From CAZQHK01 sp964593455 (lineage in GTDB: Bacteria > Muiribacteriota > CAYSPT01): a stretch of DNA of 64,000 nucleotides. The notes beneath the pieces are model-generated. The model was not told where the DNA came from. It was given only the letters and a program-made list of their open reading frames with translations, and made no database searches. A program made the translations under genes and the position numbers. Location: contig CAZQHK010000022.1 of the NCBI GenBank assembly GCA_964593455.1, positions 8,695 through 72,694 on the forward strand, in the 5' to 3' direction. Shown here piece after piece: positions 8,420 to 16,396 of this stretch (within the stretch, counting starts at the first letter, position 1; the number at the start of each line of letters is the position of its first letter).

Positions 8420-8617
8420 AACGTCGGCCGTAGCGGAGTTACAAGCCAGCAATTGAACAGACTTCTTTGGTCGCTGCGATGGCGCCGGAGTCGACCGGCG
8501 GTGGAATTACTGACAACGTTGTTGACACTACTACGAAATATAGTTGCCTGGTGTGGTTGTGGGGCCGGGTAGTTGTTGCCCACGGAGCGCGGAGCGCGGA
8601 GGGGAATTCCAAATTTT
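8420..8617 (+). ncRNA. Possible structured RNA or long 5' leader before the uracil-DNA glycosylase gene
   Basis: Nothing coding is visible in the roughly 200 bases after the strong promoter, and the stretch is rich in potential stems. CGCCGG pairs with CCGGCG around a six-base loop (8483-8500). A ten-base palindrome ACAACGTTGT lies at 8513-8522. GTGGG pairs with CCCAC (about 8559-8583), and GGAGCGC repeats occur just before the ribosome site. The length and promoter strength resemble a 6S-type RNA, but I could not confirm the closed stem and central bubble. A long 5' UTR of the glycosylase gene is the simpler reading. Confidence 0.3.
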
Positions 8618-9274
8618 ATGGCCAGCCTGCAGTTTGATTTATTCGATACGACGACCAACTCCGTTCTCTCTACAAATACGTATGCAGAGTTTAAACAGAG
8701 CTTAATATTATCTAATTGTGATAAATGTGGATTATGCGACAACCGCACAAATGTTGTCGTTGACCGGGGCAACCATGAGAGCGATATCATGGTCATCGGC
8801 GAAGGACCGGGGGGAAACGAGGATTTACAGGGAGCGGCATTCGTCGGAAAGGCCGGTCAACTGCTTGACAAAATCATGACCGCAGTAAACATAGACACTA
8901 ACAAGGATATGTTGATCACCAACATTGTTAAATGCCGGCCACCGGGTAACCGAGCGCCCCTGGGAGGTGAAGTTGACTCGTGCAAACCGTACCTGGATAA
9001 GCAGATCGAGATGATCAAACCCAAGGTTATTCTCCTCCTGGGAGCAACCTCTCTCAAGCACATGGACCGGTCAAAGAAGAACTTCGCCATGGCTGAAGAA
9101 GCAGGATCTTTTTTCACTCTTGACAGCTATCCCGGAGTACAATTTATGGTCCTCTACCATCCGGCCGCCCTTCTTTACAACGCCCGACTTAAACCCTCCA
9201 TGTGGCGTCACGTCAGGCGACTCAAAACTTACCTGGACAGTATAAATGACCGTGAATTGGAAATGTCGGCATAG
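8618..9274 (+). CDS. Family 4 uracil-DNA glycosylase (4Fe-4S)
   Basis: This enzyme removes uracil from DNA at the start of base excision repair. The 218 residues carry the family-4 signatures GEGPGGNED (61-69; active-site motif A) and HPAALLYN (181-188; motif B). Four cysteines occur as C34-x2-C37, C106 and C122, the spacing that binds the 4Fe-4S cluster in this family. The ATG at 8618 is preferred because it begins the conserved region; the frame extends upstream to a TTG at 8573 through sequence with no similarity. It is followed after 30 bases by the secreted phospholipase-like gene, probably on the same transcript. Confidence 0.93.
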   Translation: MASLQFDLFDTTTNSVLSTNTYAEFKQSLILSNCDKCGLCDNRTNVVVDRGNHESDIMVIGEGPGGNEDLQGAAFVGKAGQLLDKIMTAVNIDTNKDMLITNIVKCRPPGNRAPLGGEVDSCKPYLDKQIEMIKPKVILLLGATSLKHMDRSKKNFAMAEEAGSFFTLDSYPGVQFMVLYHPAALLYNARLKPSMWRHVRRLKTYLDSINDRELEMSA

Positions 9275-9304
9275 CGATAGTCTGGGGTTGTAAGGATAAC
9301 AATA

Positions 9305-11230
9305 ATGAAAAAATTCAGGTCACTGTTTACATGCGCCTTTTTTACCGTCCTCCTCTGTAACTTTCTTTTTTTTTCCACCGGTTTTGGCGCCGGTCAGGGG
9401 AGCATTTTTCCCGGGGCTCATAGAGTTCTCCACCTGGAAGGATGGAGTAAGCTTCCGGTTCAAGGAGTCCGCAGTATTGAAACAGATCTAAGATATGCCG
9501 ACGGAACATTTTACCTGGCTCATGACGCCGACGAGGAAAATGAGGACCGGACACTTCACCATCTATTGTGGGAAATCATTGCCCGGACGCCGGAGCACTT
9601 CTCAAGTGAACAGGTTTTTATTTCTCTCGATATCAAGAAAACGGGCGGTTTGCTCGGCGCCGCCAGACTTTTCAAAGAGATCGAGCGGCTTCACTTTTCC
9701 TATCCACAGCTCAATATTCAATGGATTTTATCTGGAAACGGTCCAAGCGCCTACGGTATCTATTTCCGGAAACATGCTAAACAAACGCTGAATATCGGTA
9801 TGGACCTGGTGGTGAAGAATAAAGAAAATGAACCGGGCAAAATGCATACATATGGTGGATTCACACCCCGGAGAGATTATATCGCCATGGATGTCAGCGA
9901 CAGAGATGCCATCGCTTATTTCATTGCCCGCACACCGGGAGCCGGCATTCTCGATTATTACCTTTCCGCGAATAACTGCTGGCGTATAGCCGATTGGCTC
10001 ATGAGAGTCCCGGGAAATTCCCTCTACGACAGGTACCCCATGAGGCTCTGGACACCCAACAAGAAAGGTACCGTATCGGATATCATCAACATAGTCGGTG
10101 AAGCACGTCGTCACAACCGTATCCATCAAGGACGCGATATGTACCTTTGCAGCGATCAGGATGCAGCCCGGCAACTCCTCTGGTTATCTAGCAATAGCGC
10201 AGTAACCGGGCAGAAGGGATTCAATGTGTACCGGGACACCGGCCAGGATGCGGCAGTTGACACGATTACCGACGGGAACTCACAATATATACTGGAAGTT
10301 CACCGGACGCACACCGGAAAGAAAGCTTTATGGTACAGCGCACACATGAGGAATCTAGAGACAGGAGATCTCACAGTTTTGACCGAAGCAATCTCGTATG
10401 ACAAGGGCATGGATCCTGATGTGGCCCTTGTTAAGCACAACGAGAAGCTCTATGCCTTCGAGGTACATTGGGATAAAAAAGGCAGAAAGGATTACGCCTG
10501 GTTATCATTGTTCGAGCTCGATACGGGCTCCGGTAGACTTACCCGGCTCAAACACGAACGACTGCGCCGGGGGAAGGCTCCATCAATATCCATTGCCAGG
10601 AAGAATAATCAGGCCTATATCGTAATTCTTACCACCGCGAGCAAAGACGCCTCATTGGCTCTGGATGTACTTCGTTGTGATTTGAATGATCCCGGCTCAT
10701 TAACCAAGCTGTATTCCGGTTCTCCCGGATACAACGGAGTTGAGCCCGACATCGCGGCATTGATGGTTGAAGACAGATTGCACGTGGTAGAAGTTCATCG
10801 GTCTCCAAAGCACAAGACCCTGTGGACGACCCTGTTCGAGTTTGATCAAGAAGGCTCTCTCCTGTCCCAAAGCCAACCCAAGCAGTATGATGAAGGAGAA
10901 AACCCATCGCTCTCCATGGCCAGGTTTACCAATGATAAGTCGGAAGATAGAACCGCCCTTCTGGAAACCCATTACGGCGGGAATGATAAGTTATGGTACA
11001 CATTGACTACACTCGCTAGCTGGCAAACATTGTCCAACCGTGTTTCCAACCATTATAGCGTCCCGGCTGAATTTATCCACGGCCACTATGACACTGGAAG
11101 AAATCCCTCTGTTTCACTTTCCGGCAACAGCACACACGGAGTTATCATGGTTGAAATCCACGAGACTAAAAAAAGAAAACTTTGGATGGATTCATGGTGG
11201 ATAGCTCCCTGGGCGAAGCGCCTCCCTTAA
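9305..11230 (+). CDS. Secreted PI-PLC/GDPD-like protein with C-terminal EVH repeats
   Basis: A Sec signal peptide (about 1-29) is followed by a region resembling the TIM-barrel phosphodiesterases of the PI-PLC/glycerophosphodiesterase superfamily. IETDLRYADGTFYLAHD (about 59-75) supplies an acidic residue and the His expected early in such active sites, and FISLDIKKTGG follows. The second half (about 300-641) holds five or so diverged repeats of roughly 60-70 residues. Each contains a V/I-L-E-V-H core followed by KxLW, for example ILEVHRTHTGKKALW and VEVHRSPKHKTLW, as in beta-propeller-like lectin repeats. I infer a secreted phosphodiesterase with a binding domain; the substrate is unknown. 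A perfect 26-base palindrome overlaps its stop codon. Confidence 0.7.
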   Translation: MKKFRSLFTCAFFTVLLCNFLFFSTGFGAGQGSIFPGAHRVLHLEGWSKLPVQGVRSIETDLRYADGTFYLAHDADEENEDRTLHHLLWEIIARTPEHFSSEQVFISLDIKKTGGLLGAARLFKEIERLHFSYPQLNIQWILSGNGPSAYGIYFRKHAKQTLNIGMDLVVKNKENEPGKMHTYGGFTPRRDYIAMDVSDRDAIAYFIARTPGAGILDYYLSANNCWRIADWLMRVPGNSLYDRYPMRLWTPNKKGTVSDIINIVGEARRHNRIHQGRDMYLCSDQDAARQLLWLSSNSAVTGQKGFNVYRDTGQDAAVDTITDGNSQYILEVHRTHTGKKALWYSAHMRNLETGDLTVLTEAISYDKGMDPDVALVKHNEKLYAFEVHWDKKGRKDYAWLSLFELDTGSGRLTRLKHERLRRGKAPSISIARKNNQAYIVILTTASKDASLALDVLRCDLNDPGSLTKLYSGSPGYNGVEPDIAALMVEDRLHVVEVHRSPKHKTLWTTLFEFDQEGSLLSQSQPKQYDEGENPSLSMARFTNDKSEDRTALLETHYGGNDKLWYTLTTLASWQTLSNRVSNHYSVPAEFIHGHYDTGRNPSVSLSGNSTHGVIMVEIHETKKRKLWMDSWWIAPWAKRLP

Positions 11231-11254
11231 CCCGGAAACTGCAGTTTCCGGGTT
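11229..11254. terminator. Perfect 26-bp palindrome between convergent genes, likely bidirectional terminator
   Basis: Two 13-base arms, AACCCGGAAACTG and its exact complement, meet with no loop. The left arm includes the stop of the upstream plus-strand gene, and ftcD ends 17 bases downstream on the other strand. There is no long U-run. The same arm sequence forms the inverted ends of the hairpin repeat at 26147-26327, so this may be an unoccupied form of that site. Confidence 0.6.
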
Positions 11255-11270
11255 TAATCGTACGGTAGGA

Positions 11271-12938
11271 TTACCCCATGTCAGCCTTGACCTTGATCTG
11301 GAGGTTACCGTTAGCTTCTATCGTTGCTTTCAGGTGCTCTTCGGCTCGCTCTTTGACCTTCAACGCCAGCGCCTTGTCCTCGATGTCATTAAGGTTGACC
11401 AGCACGTTGAGATAGGCGCATTGGGCGGCGGAAACCGCCATGTGTCCCGCACAACCGGCGTCTGTGGCCGAGCTGGGATTGCAGATTTCCATTGCCGACA
11501 CAGCCAGTTCCGCTACCTCCTGGGCTAACTCCATGACTGACAGCGGAAGCTCTGTGGCCCTACGGACAGCTGTTGCAACAGCCGCCGCCCTGGCAATTTT
11601 TTGTGCCTCCGTCTTTTTCTTCATCCGCCGTGCCGCCAGGACCGCATTAAAAGAAGCCGCGTCTTCATCCACTTTCAGCAGCAGACGGTCTTTCAAATTC
11701 TGAGCTGCCACCGCCACCGTATCGTTGAGCTCTCGCTTGGCAACCAGCTTCCTGGTAGAGAAAGCCAGGTTGGCTACCATTGAAACCAGGGCACCTGCAG
11801 TTGATCCGGCCAGGGCAGCTGCGCTGCCACCTCCCGGAGCCGGAGAGGAGCTTGCCAGCTCATCCAGAAATGCCGGCAGTTCCAAAGACCCGAGCGGCAA
11901 TGGTTCGCGGACCCGGAACTCGATGACCTTCTGGTCGGGTTCGAATCGGTAAAGATCATTAAGCCCGAGCGACAAGACGGTAATAGCAATGAGTTCACGT
12001 TCTGAAACGCCGCTGCACTCACCTTGCTTTTCCAGGTAGTGGCGGCCGGCCGCCACCATGGCGCTGAGCGGTACCAGTCCGACTATTTCACTCCCGGTCA
12101 CCCGCACTCCCAGGCTTTCCGCTTGCCGGCAGCATTCATCAAACGCCTGGTGTATGGACGTTACCGTGGTGTCAACCAGATTGATGGATACCTGAGCAAT
12201 ACCATATTCCTCGATGTACCAGCCGGTAGCCTTGACTGCTTTGAGGGTTCCTACTTGACGGAGAAACGTGTCATCCGGACCCCGGATTTTTTTACGGTCG
12301 GCATCCCGTTTGAACCGTCCTTTTTCCCGGATATTAAGAGCAATTTCCTTGGCCAGTTTCTTGTTCCGGGTGTTAAGATTAACGTTATAGGCAATTAAAA
12401 ATTCCCGAACCCCGATGACCGTCGCACCAGACCTGACATTGAAGGCCGGGACGCCGAAGTCGGGTTTCCAGTCAGGATCGGCCAGCTTTTTTTCCAGACC
12501 TTCATACTCTCCTTTTCTGATATCAGCCAGGTTACAACGGTCAGCATTGGCAGCCGCTTTTTCATACAGATACACGGGGATGCCGAGCTCGTCCGCTACC
12601 CGTTTACCGAGCTTCCGGGCCAACTCTACACATTCCTCGACGGTTACACCGGAGATTGGGACAAAAGGACAGACATCGGTGGCACCCATCCTGGCGTGTT
12701 CCCCATTATGCTGCCGCATATCGATGAGTTGGGCAGCCTTGCTGATAGCACGAAAAGCAGCTTTCTCCACTGCCTCAGGCGGTCCTACGAAGGTGACTAC
12801 CGTGCGATTGGTCGCCTCTCCCGGATCCACATCCAGAAGAACAGCTTTTTCAGTAGCCTCTATCTCACCGGTAATGGCATCGATGATATCGCGATTCCGT
12901 CCTTCGCTGAAATTGGGAATACATTCGATCAAACGCAC
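11271..12938 (-). CDS. ftcD: Bifunctional glutamate formimidoyltransferase / formimino-THF cyclodeaminase
   Basis: The N-terminal about 300 residues are a formimidoyltransferase (IECIPNFSEGRN at the start, NGEHARMGATDVCPFVPI around 78-95), which moves a formimino group to tetrahydrofolate. The C-terminal about 200 residues are the cyclodeaminase domain (LPAFLDELASSSPAPGGGSA near 358-377), which releases ammonia to give methenyl-THF. The full length of 555 residues matches the fused enzyme of animals and some bacteria. GTG start, GAGGAGG seven bases upstream. It is the last gene of the amine-dehydrogenase operon and no other histidine-degradation gene is present. Formiminoglutamate is therefore not the only possible substrate; formiminoglycine is another. 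Confidence 0.95.
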   Translation of the reverse strand: MRLIECIPNFSEGRNRDIIDAITGEIEATEKAVLLDVDPGEATNRTVVTFVGPPEAVEKAAFRAISKAAQLIDMRQHNGEHARMGATDVCPFVPISGVTVEECVELARKLGKRVADELGIPVYLYEKAAANADRCNLADIRKGEYEGLEKKLADPDWKPDFGVPAFNVRSGATVIGVREFLIAYNVNLNTRNKKLAKEIALNIREKGRFKRDADRKKIRGPDDTFLRQVGTLKAVKATGWYIEEYGIAQVSINLVDTTVTSIHQAFDECCRQAESLGVRVTGSEIVGLVPLSAMVAAGRHYLEKQGECSGVSERELIAITVLSLGLNDLYRFEPDQKVIEFRVREPLPLGSLELPAFLDELASSSPAPGGGSAAALAGSTAGALVSMVANLAFSTRKLVAKRELNDTVAVAAQNLKDRLLLKVDEDAASFNAVLAARRMKKKTEAQKIARAAAVATAVRRATELPLSVMELAQEVAELAVSAMEICNPSSATDAGCAGHMAVSAAQCAYLNVLVNLNDIEDKALALKVKERAEEHLKATIEANGNLQIKVKADMG

Positions 12939-12952
12939 TGCAAAACCTCCTC

Positions 12953-14098
12953 TTAAACCACCGACTTTTCAGTATGAAGCCGTGATTTATCGGAAAACCG
13001 TTGGAGAGTAAGCTCCTCGATGGACCGGGAAGTCCTGTCCTCGGTTATCAGCTCCGACATAAGTGCCGCTAAAGCGGGAGCGATCATAAATCCGTGACCG
13101 CTGAAACCGATTGCCTGGTAATACCCCTCCGGTTCACTCACAGCCCCTATTATAGGTTGAGCGTCAGGAGACATACAATACAATCCGGCCCATTGACGCA
13201 CCACTCGAACTGCCGACAGGCACGGCATCAGGTCGACCAGCTTTCCAGCCATCGTCTGGAGAAACTCAAGACTACTCGTCACATCCGGTCCCGGACGCTG
13301 ATCAGGATCGCCAAAACCACCCATAACCGCTCCGCAGGCCGCCTGCCGGAAATAGATACCATAGTCAAAAGAAATGATCATAGGGTCAAAAAATCGTTCA
13401 AGTTGTTCGGTTACCAGAATTTCCCGTCGGTAAGGTTCCACTGGAATATCTACTCCGGCCATAGCACCGATGGTACCGGCGGCTCCGCCCGCGGCGTTAA
13501 ACACTCGGGGCGTGCAAACTTTACCGCTCCTGGTCTGAACGGCAACTACCCTGCCCTTTGAACACTCAATCCCGGTAACCTCGTTGCAGATCGACACCTC
13601 AACCCCGAGTTTCCGGGCGGCATCGGCGTAAGCGTGAGTTACCAGAAACGGATTGGCCGACCCGTCGGTCTGACAGAAAGTAGCAGCCAGCACACGCCCG
13701 GTATTGAGTTCCGGAACAATCTCTTTTGCTTCACGAGCGTCCAGCAATTCCACGGATAGGCCGAGTGACCGCTGCAGTTCAACATTGGTTTTGTAACGCG
13801 CAGCTTCGGGCCCGGTGAAGGCCAGGATTAAATACCCTCCCTGCCGGTACTCGATATCCCATCCAAACTCTTCCTGCATGGTGGCAAACTCCCGGCGGCT
13901 GTCCATAGCCAGCTTGATATTCACCTCGGCACCCCACTGCTGCCTGATTCCCCCGCCGCAGCGGCCGGTGGCTCCCGATGAAATGGTGTTTTTATCAACC
14001 ACCAGGATATTAGTCATTCCCCGGTTTGCCAGGTGATAAGCAGTAGCGCATCCCATCACACCCGCACCAACAATAACAAGATCGTACGAGTTTTTCAC
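12953..14098 (-). CDS. FAD-dependent amine/amino-acid oxidoreductase, DAO family (SoxB/HcnC-like subunit)
   Basis: The protein has a Rossmann FAD-binding start (LVIVGAGVMGCATAYHLANRG), the second dinucleotide element ISSGATGRCGGGIRQQWG typical of sarcosine/dimethylglycine/proline-type DAO enzymes, and the C-terminal GYYQAIGFSGHGFMIAPALA. It is the likely substrate-oxidising beta subunit. Its neighbours match the other subunits of heteromeric sarcosine oxidase, opine oxidase, hydroxyproline dehydrogenase or HcnABC-like complexes. The start (GTG) overlaps the stop of the BFD-like gene by four bases. The substrate cannot be read from sequence; secondary amines such as sarcosine, D-amino acids or hydroxyproline are the family's range. 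Confidence 0.85.
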   Translation of the reverse strand: MKNSYDLVIVGAGVMGCATAYHLANRGMTNILVVDKNTISSGATGRCGGGIRQQWGAEVNIKLAMDSRREFATMQEEFGWDIEYRQGGYLILAFTGPEAARYKTNVELQRSLGLSVELLDAREAKEIVPELNTGRVLAATFCQTDGSANPFLVTHAYADAARKLGVEVSICNEVTGIECSKGRVVAVQTRSGKVCTPRVFNAAGGAAGTIGAMAGVDIPVEPYRREILVTEQLERFFDPMIISFDYGIYFRQAACGAVMGGFGDPDQRPGPDVTSSLEFLQTMAGKLVDLMPCLSAVRVVRQWAGLYCMSPDAQPIIGAVSEPEGYYQAIGFSGHGFMIAPALAALMSELITEDRTSRSIEELTLQRFSDKSRLHTEKSVV

Positions 14099-14397
14099 CG
14101 CGTATCATCCTTTGTTTTGCCGGCCAGCACCCCGATCTCGACCGGACGGACTGGGGGACGGGCCGTCCACCTGTTCCAGGTTTTGATCTCAATCCCGCAA
14201 ACCTGCCCTTCACCAATACAATCAGCCAGAATGCGTCTGATCAGATCCTGACAAGTACGTCCCTGGCATGGCCCCATCCCGCATCGAAGAATACGCTTGA
14301 TGTCGTCAGGATGAGCACATCCCCGGTCAATAAGGCTTTTGATCTGCCCATAAGTCACATCTTCGCACCGGCAAACAATAGTGTCAGAGTCAACCAT
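14095..14397 (-). CDS. BFD-like [2Fe-2S]-binding subunit
   Basis: This is a small protein with the four-cysteine pattern of the BFD/NirB-type 2Fe-2S domain: CRCEDVTYGQI followed by CGMGPCQGRTC. Such domains occur as separate subunits or as the C-terminal part of the alpha subunit in heteromeric amine oxidases and D-hydroxyproline dehydrogenase. It probably passes electrons between the FAD subunits. I use the ATG at 14397; a TTG at 14409 would overlap the ferredoxin stop. Its own stop overlaps the next gene's GTG. Confidence 0.85.
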   Translation of the reverse strand: MVDSDTIVCRCEDVTYGQIKSLIDRGCAHPDDIKRILRCGMGPCQGRTCQDLIRRILADCIGEGQVCGIEIKTWNRWTARPPVRPVEIGVLAGKTKDDTR

Positions 14398-14405
14398 ATA
14401 AAATC

Positions 14406-14939
14406 TCAATCTCTAATTTTTCTGAAATGCCGTGCTATCCGCACGAGCTTTTTCGCCATACGTATCGTTATCAACGCCGTCTTATCAAACAATGGTTTAT
14501 CCAGGAGATTCTCCACGGTGCCTTCCCCGCAAACCTCACCGGAGCGGTCCAAAAGTTCGACCCGGTTTGAAGCCTCCGGACGCGGGAGAAACTCGTACGG
14601 GAGAGTCAGCAAACCCGTATCACCGGCACAAGATTCATCCATAACGAAAATGGCCAGGCCGGGACAGCGGGGAACGCACAACCGGCAGCCGGTACACAAC
14701 GTCTCATCAAGTTTTGGAAGCCCGCACAAGCCGTCCATATGGATAGCTCCCTGCGGACAGGCCCTGACACACGGGTCACAAGGGATACATTCGATACATT
14801 CAATAACCGTCACGGGTCCCCTACTGGCACGTTCCTCAGATGGGAAGATGTTTTTCAGATCGCATTCCCGAAGCACGCCGGTACTGCGGAACGCCAGCTC
14901 TTTTTCCTCACCCACGGCGAGCCAACACCTCTTCCCCAT
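14406..14939 (-). CDS. 4Fe-4S dicluster ferredoxin-like subunit
   Basis: Two cysteine clusters, CIECIPCDPCVRACP and CTGCRLCVPRCP, match two 4Fe-4S centres of the ferredoxin type. The protein is probably the electron outlet of the amine dehydrogenase encoded by this operon, which suggests that electrons go to a ferredoxin or quinone pool and not to oxygen. The start is placed at the ATG at 14939 (AAGGTG just upstream), overlapping the upstream gene by about 30 bases. The longer open frame reaching 15104 is a shadow of the FAD gene. The C-terminal third has no recognisable motif. Confidence 0.8.
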   Translation of the reverse strand: MGKRCWLAVGEEKELAFRSTGVLRECDLKNIFPSEERASRGPVTVIECIECIPCDPCVRACPQGAIHMDGLCGLPKLDETLCTGCRLCVPRCPGLAIFVMDESCAGDTGLLTLPYEFLPRPEASNRVELLDRSGEVCGEGTVENLLDKPLFDKTALITIRMAKKLVRIARHFRKIRD

Positions 14940-15990
14940 TAAGCACCTTACAGCTGAAACATCCCGACCGCAACTGATCAAGCTCTCTCCTGAGCACTCC
15001 CACTCGCTCGTCCAGGTCAGGAACCTTCCCGGAACCAAGTACTGCCGCCGCGGCGATTGTGCCGGCAATGGTGCCTTCAACCATGGCCGAGGAAGCTTCC
15101 TCAATACCGGCGGCGTCGCCGGCCACTAATATTCCAGGTACCGAGGTTCTCATCATCGTGTCCCGCCAGGCGACCAGACCGCCGAGTTCGCTCACATCTA
15201 TCATGCGGCATCCGGTCTCACGTAGCAGATCGGTGAGAGGGCTGAGACCGACGGCCAGGCAAACCGCGTCGACATCGAACTCGGCTTCCGTTCCGGGAAG
15301 CTCTTTGAAGGCCGCATCAACCCGGCACACCACTGCTTTCTCCACATGCATATCTCCACGAACCTCCTTGATCGTATGGCCGGTAAGGATTGGTACTCCC
15401 GTGCGTCTTATCTTGGCGGCATGAACGTGATACCCGCCGATCTGACTCGCTGCGTCAACGATAGCCGCTACCCCGATTCCGGCCTGGCACAGCTGGTAAC
15501 TGACAATAAGACCGATATTTCCGGCTCCTACCATGAGTACCTGTTTTCCCGGCACGATACCATACTCGTTCATCAAGGTCTGAACGGCACCGGCTCCGAC
15601 CACCCCCGGAAGGTCACATCCTTTGAAAAGCAGAGGATTCTCAGAGGCCCCGGCAGCCACCACAATTTGCCGGCCCGTTATCACTTCCAGCTTTCCATTG
15701 CACTCAATAGCCACCTTCTTGTCCGGATACAGCCCGATGACCGATGCCTCTGTCCAGATCGTTCCGCCGACAGCCTTCAATTCGGATACCAGTTGGTTAG
15801 CGATATCAAAACCTCTGATCCCTGAACGGTGCTCTTTCGCCCCGAAAAACATGTGGGTTTGTTTAACCAGCTGCCCCCCCGGGGACGGAGCTTCCTCAAT
15901 AATAATACTGGCGACGCCCAGGCGCACGGCGGCCAGCGCCGCGGACAGACCAGCCGGACCGGAGCCGATGATAACAACATCATGATCCAT
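14908..15990 (-). CDS. FAD/NAD(P)-binding oxidoreductase subunit (SoxA/HcnB/OoxA-like)
   Basis: A pyridine-nucleotide-disulphide-type fold is visible. The FAD motif VVIIGSGPAGLSAALAA opens the protein, a second nucleotide motif VLMVGAGNIGLIVSYQL lies at about 155-171, and the C-terminal FAD signature VPGILVAGDAAGIEEAS follows near 290. This is the alpha-subunit core of sarcosine-oxidase-like and HcnB-like complexes, here without fused 2Fe-2S or THF-binding domains, which are encoded separately. The ATG at 15990 starts MDHDVVIIG; it lies 11 bases inside the end of the 2Fe-2S gene. Confidence 0.87.
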   Translation of the reverse strand: MDHDVVIIGSGPAGLSAALAAVRLGVASIIIEEAPSPGGQLVKQTHMFFGAKEHRSGIRGFDIANQLVSELKAVGGTIWTEASVIGLYPDKKVAIECNGKLEVITGRQIVVAAGASENPLLFKGCDLPGVVGAGAVQTLMNEYGIVPGKQVLMVGAGNIGLIVSYQLCQAGIGVAAIVDAASQIGGYHVHAAKIRRTGVPILTGHTIKEVRGDMHVEKAVVCRVDAAFKELPGTEAEFDVDAVCLAVGLSPLTDLLRETGCRMIDVSELGGLVAWRDTMMRTSVPGILVAGDAAGIEEASSAMVEGTIAGTIAAAAVLGSGKVPDLDERVGVLRRELDQLRSGCFSCKVLNGEEVLARRG

Positions 15991-16327
15991 GATCGATCCG
16001 CCCTTTCCCTTCCTGCCGCGCCACCTGCATCCCATCACGCAACAGAGTAATACAGGATCTCACATTAGATTTGCCGTCAACAATCATCAAGCAGGCCGAA
16101 CATTTTCCGATAGCGCAGAAAAACCCGCGCGGCCGGTGCCGACGGGGGCTGAATCGTAGCACCCTGACCCCGGCCGCGTGAAGAGCGGCAGCTATGGTTT
16201 CACCTTCATAAGCCCTGAGAGGTTCACCTTCAAAGTAGAAGGTGATCATCCGACCGCGATTAAACTCAAGCACCGGGTGTAAAGTGAGCCTGCCGGGTGT
16301 TCTGTCATGAGCATCCTCAGAGAACAT
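15980..16327 (-). CDS. (2Fe-2S)-binding subunit, SoxA N-terminal/HcnA-like
   Basis: A 115-residue ferredoxin-like protein with FFCAIGKCSACLMIVDG followed by a later Cys (NVRSC), the plant-type 2Fe-2S loop seen in HcnA and at the N-terminus of sarcosine-oxidase alpha. RRHRPRGFFC before the loop is the conserved entry to that domain. The ATG at 16327 has AAAGG seven bases upstream. It is the first gene of the six-gene operon ending in ftcD. Confidence 0.85.
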   Translation of the reverse strand: MFSEDAHDRTPGRLTLHPVLEFNRGRMITFYFEGEPLRAYEGETIAAALHAAGVRVLRFSPRRHRPRGFFCAIGKCSACLMIVDGKSNVRSCITLLRDGMQVARQEGKGRIDHGS

Positions 16328-16396
16328 ACAAACGCCTTTCCCGAACCTTGATCCTCTATTGAACATATATTTTGCAATCGGTTGCACGTTTTGACG

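Noticed and set aside
8420..8600. 6S RNA
   Set aside because: Size and promoter fit, but I could not find a long closing stem and a central bubble, so the name is not given.
14939..15104. Extended N-terminus of the ferredoxin-like subunit
   Set aside because: This part overlaps the FAD subunit gene in another frame and has no ferredoxin similarity, so the later ATG was chosen.
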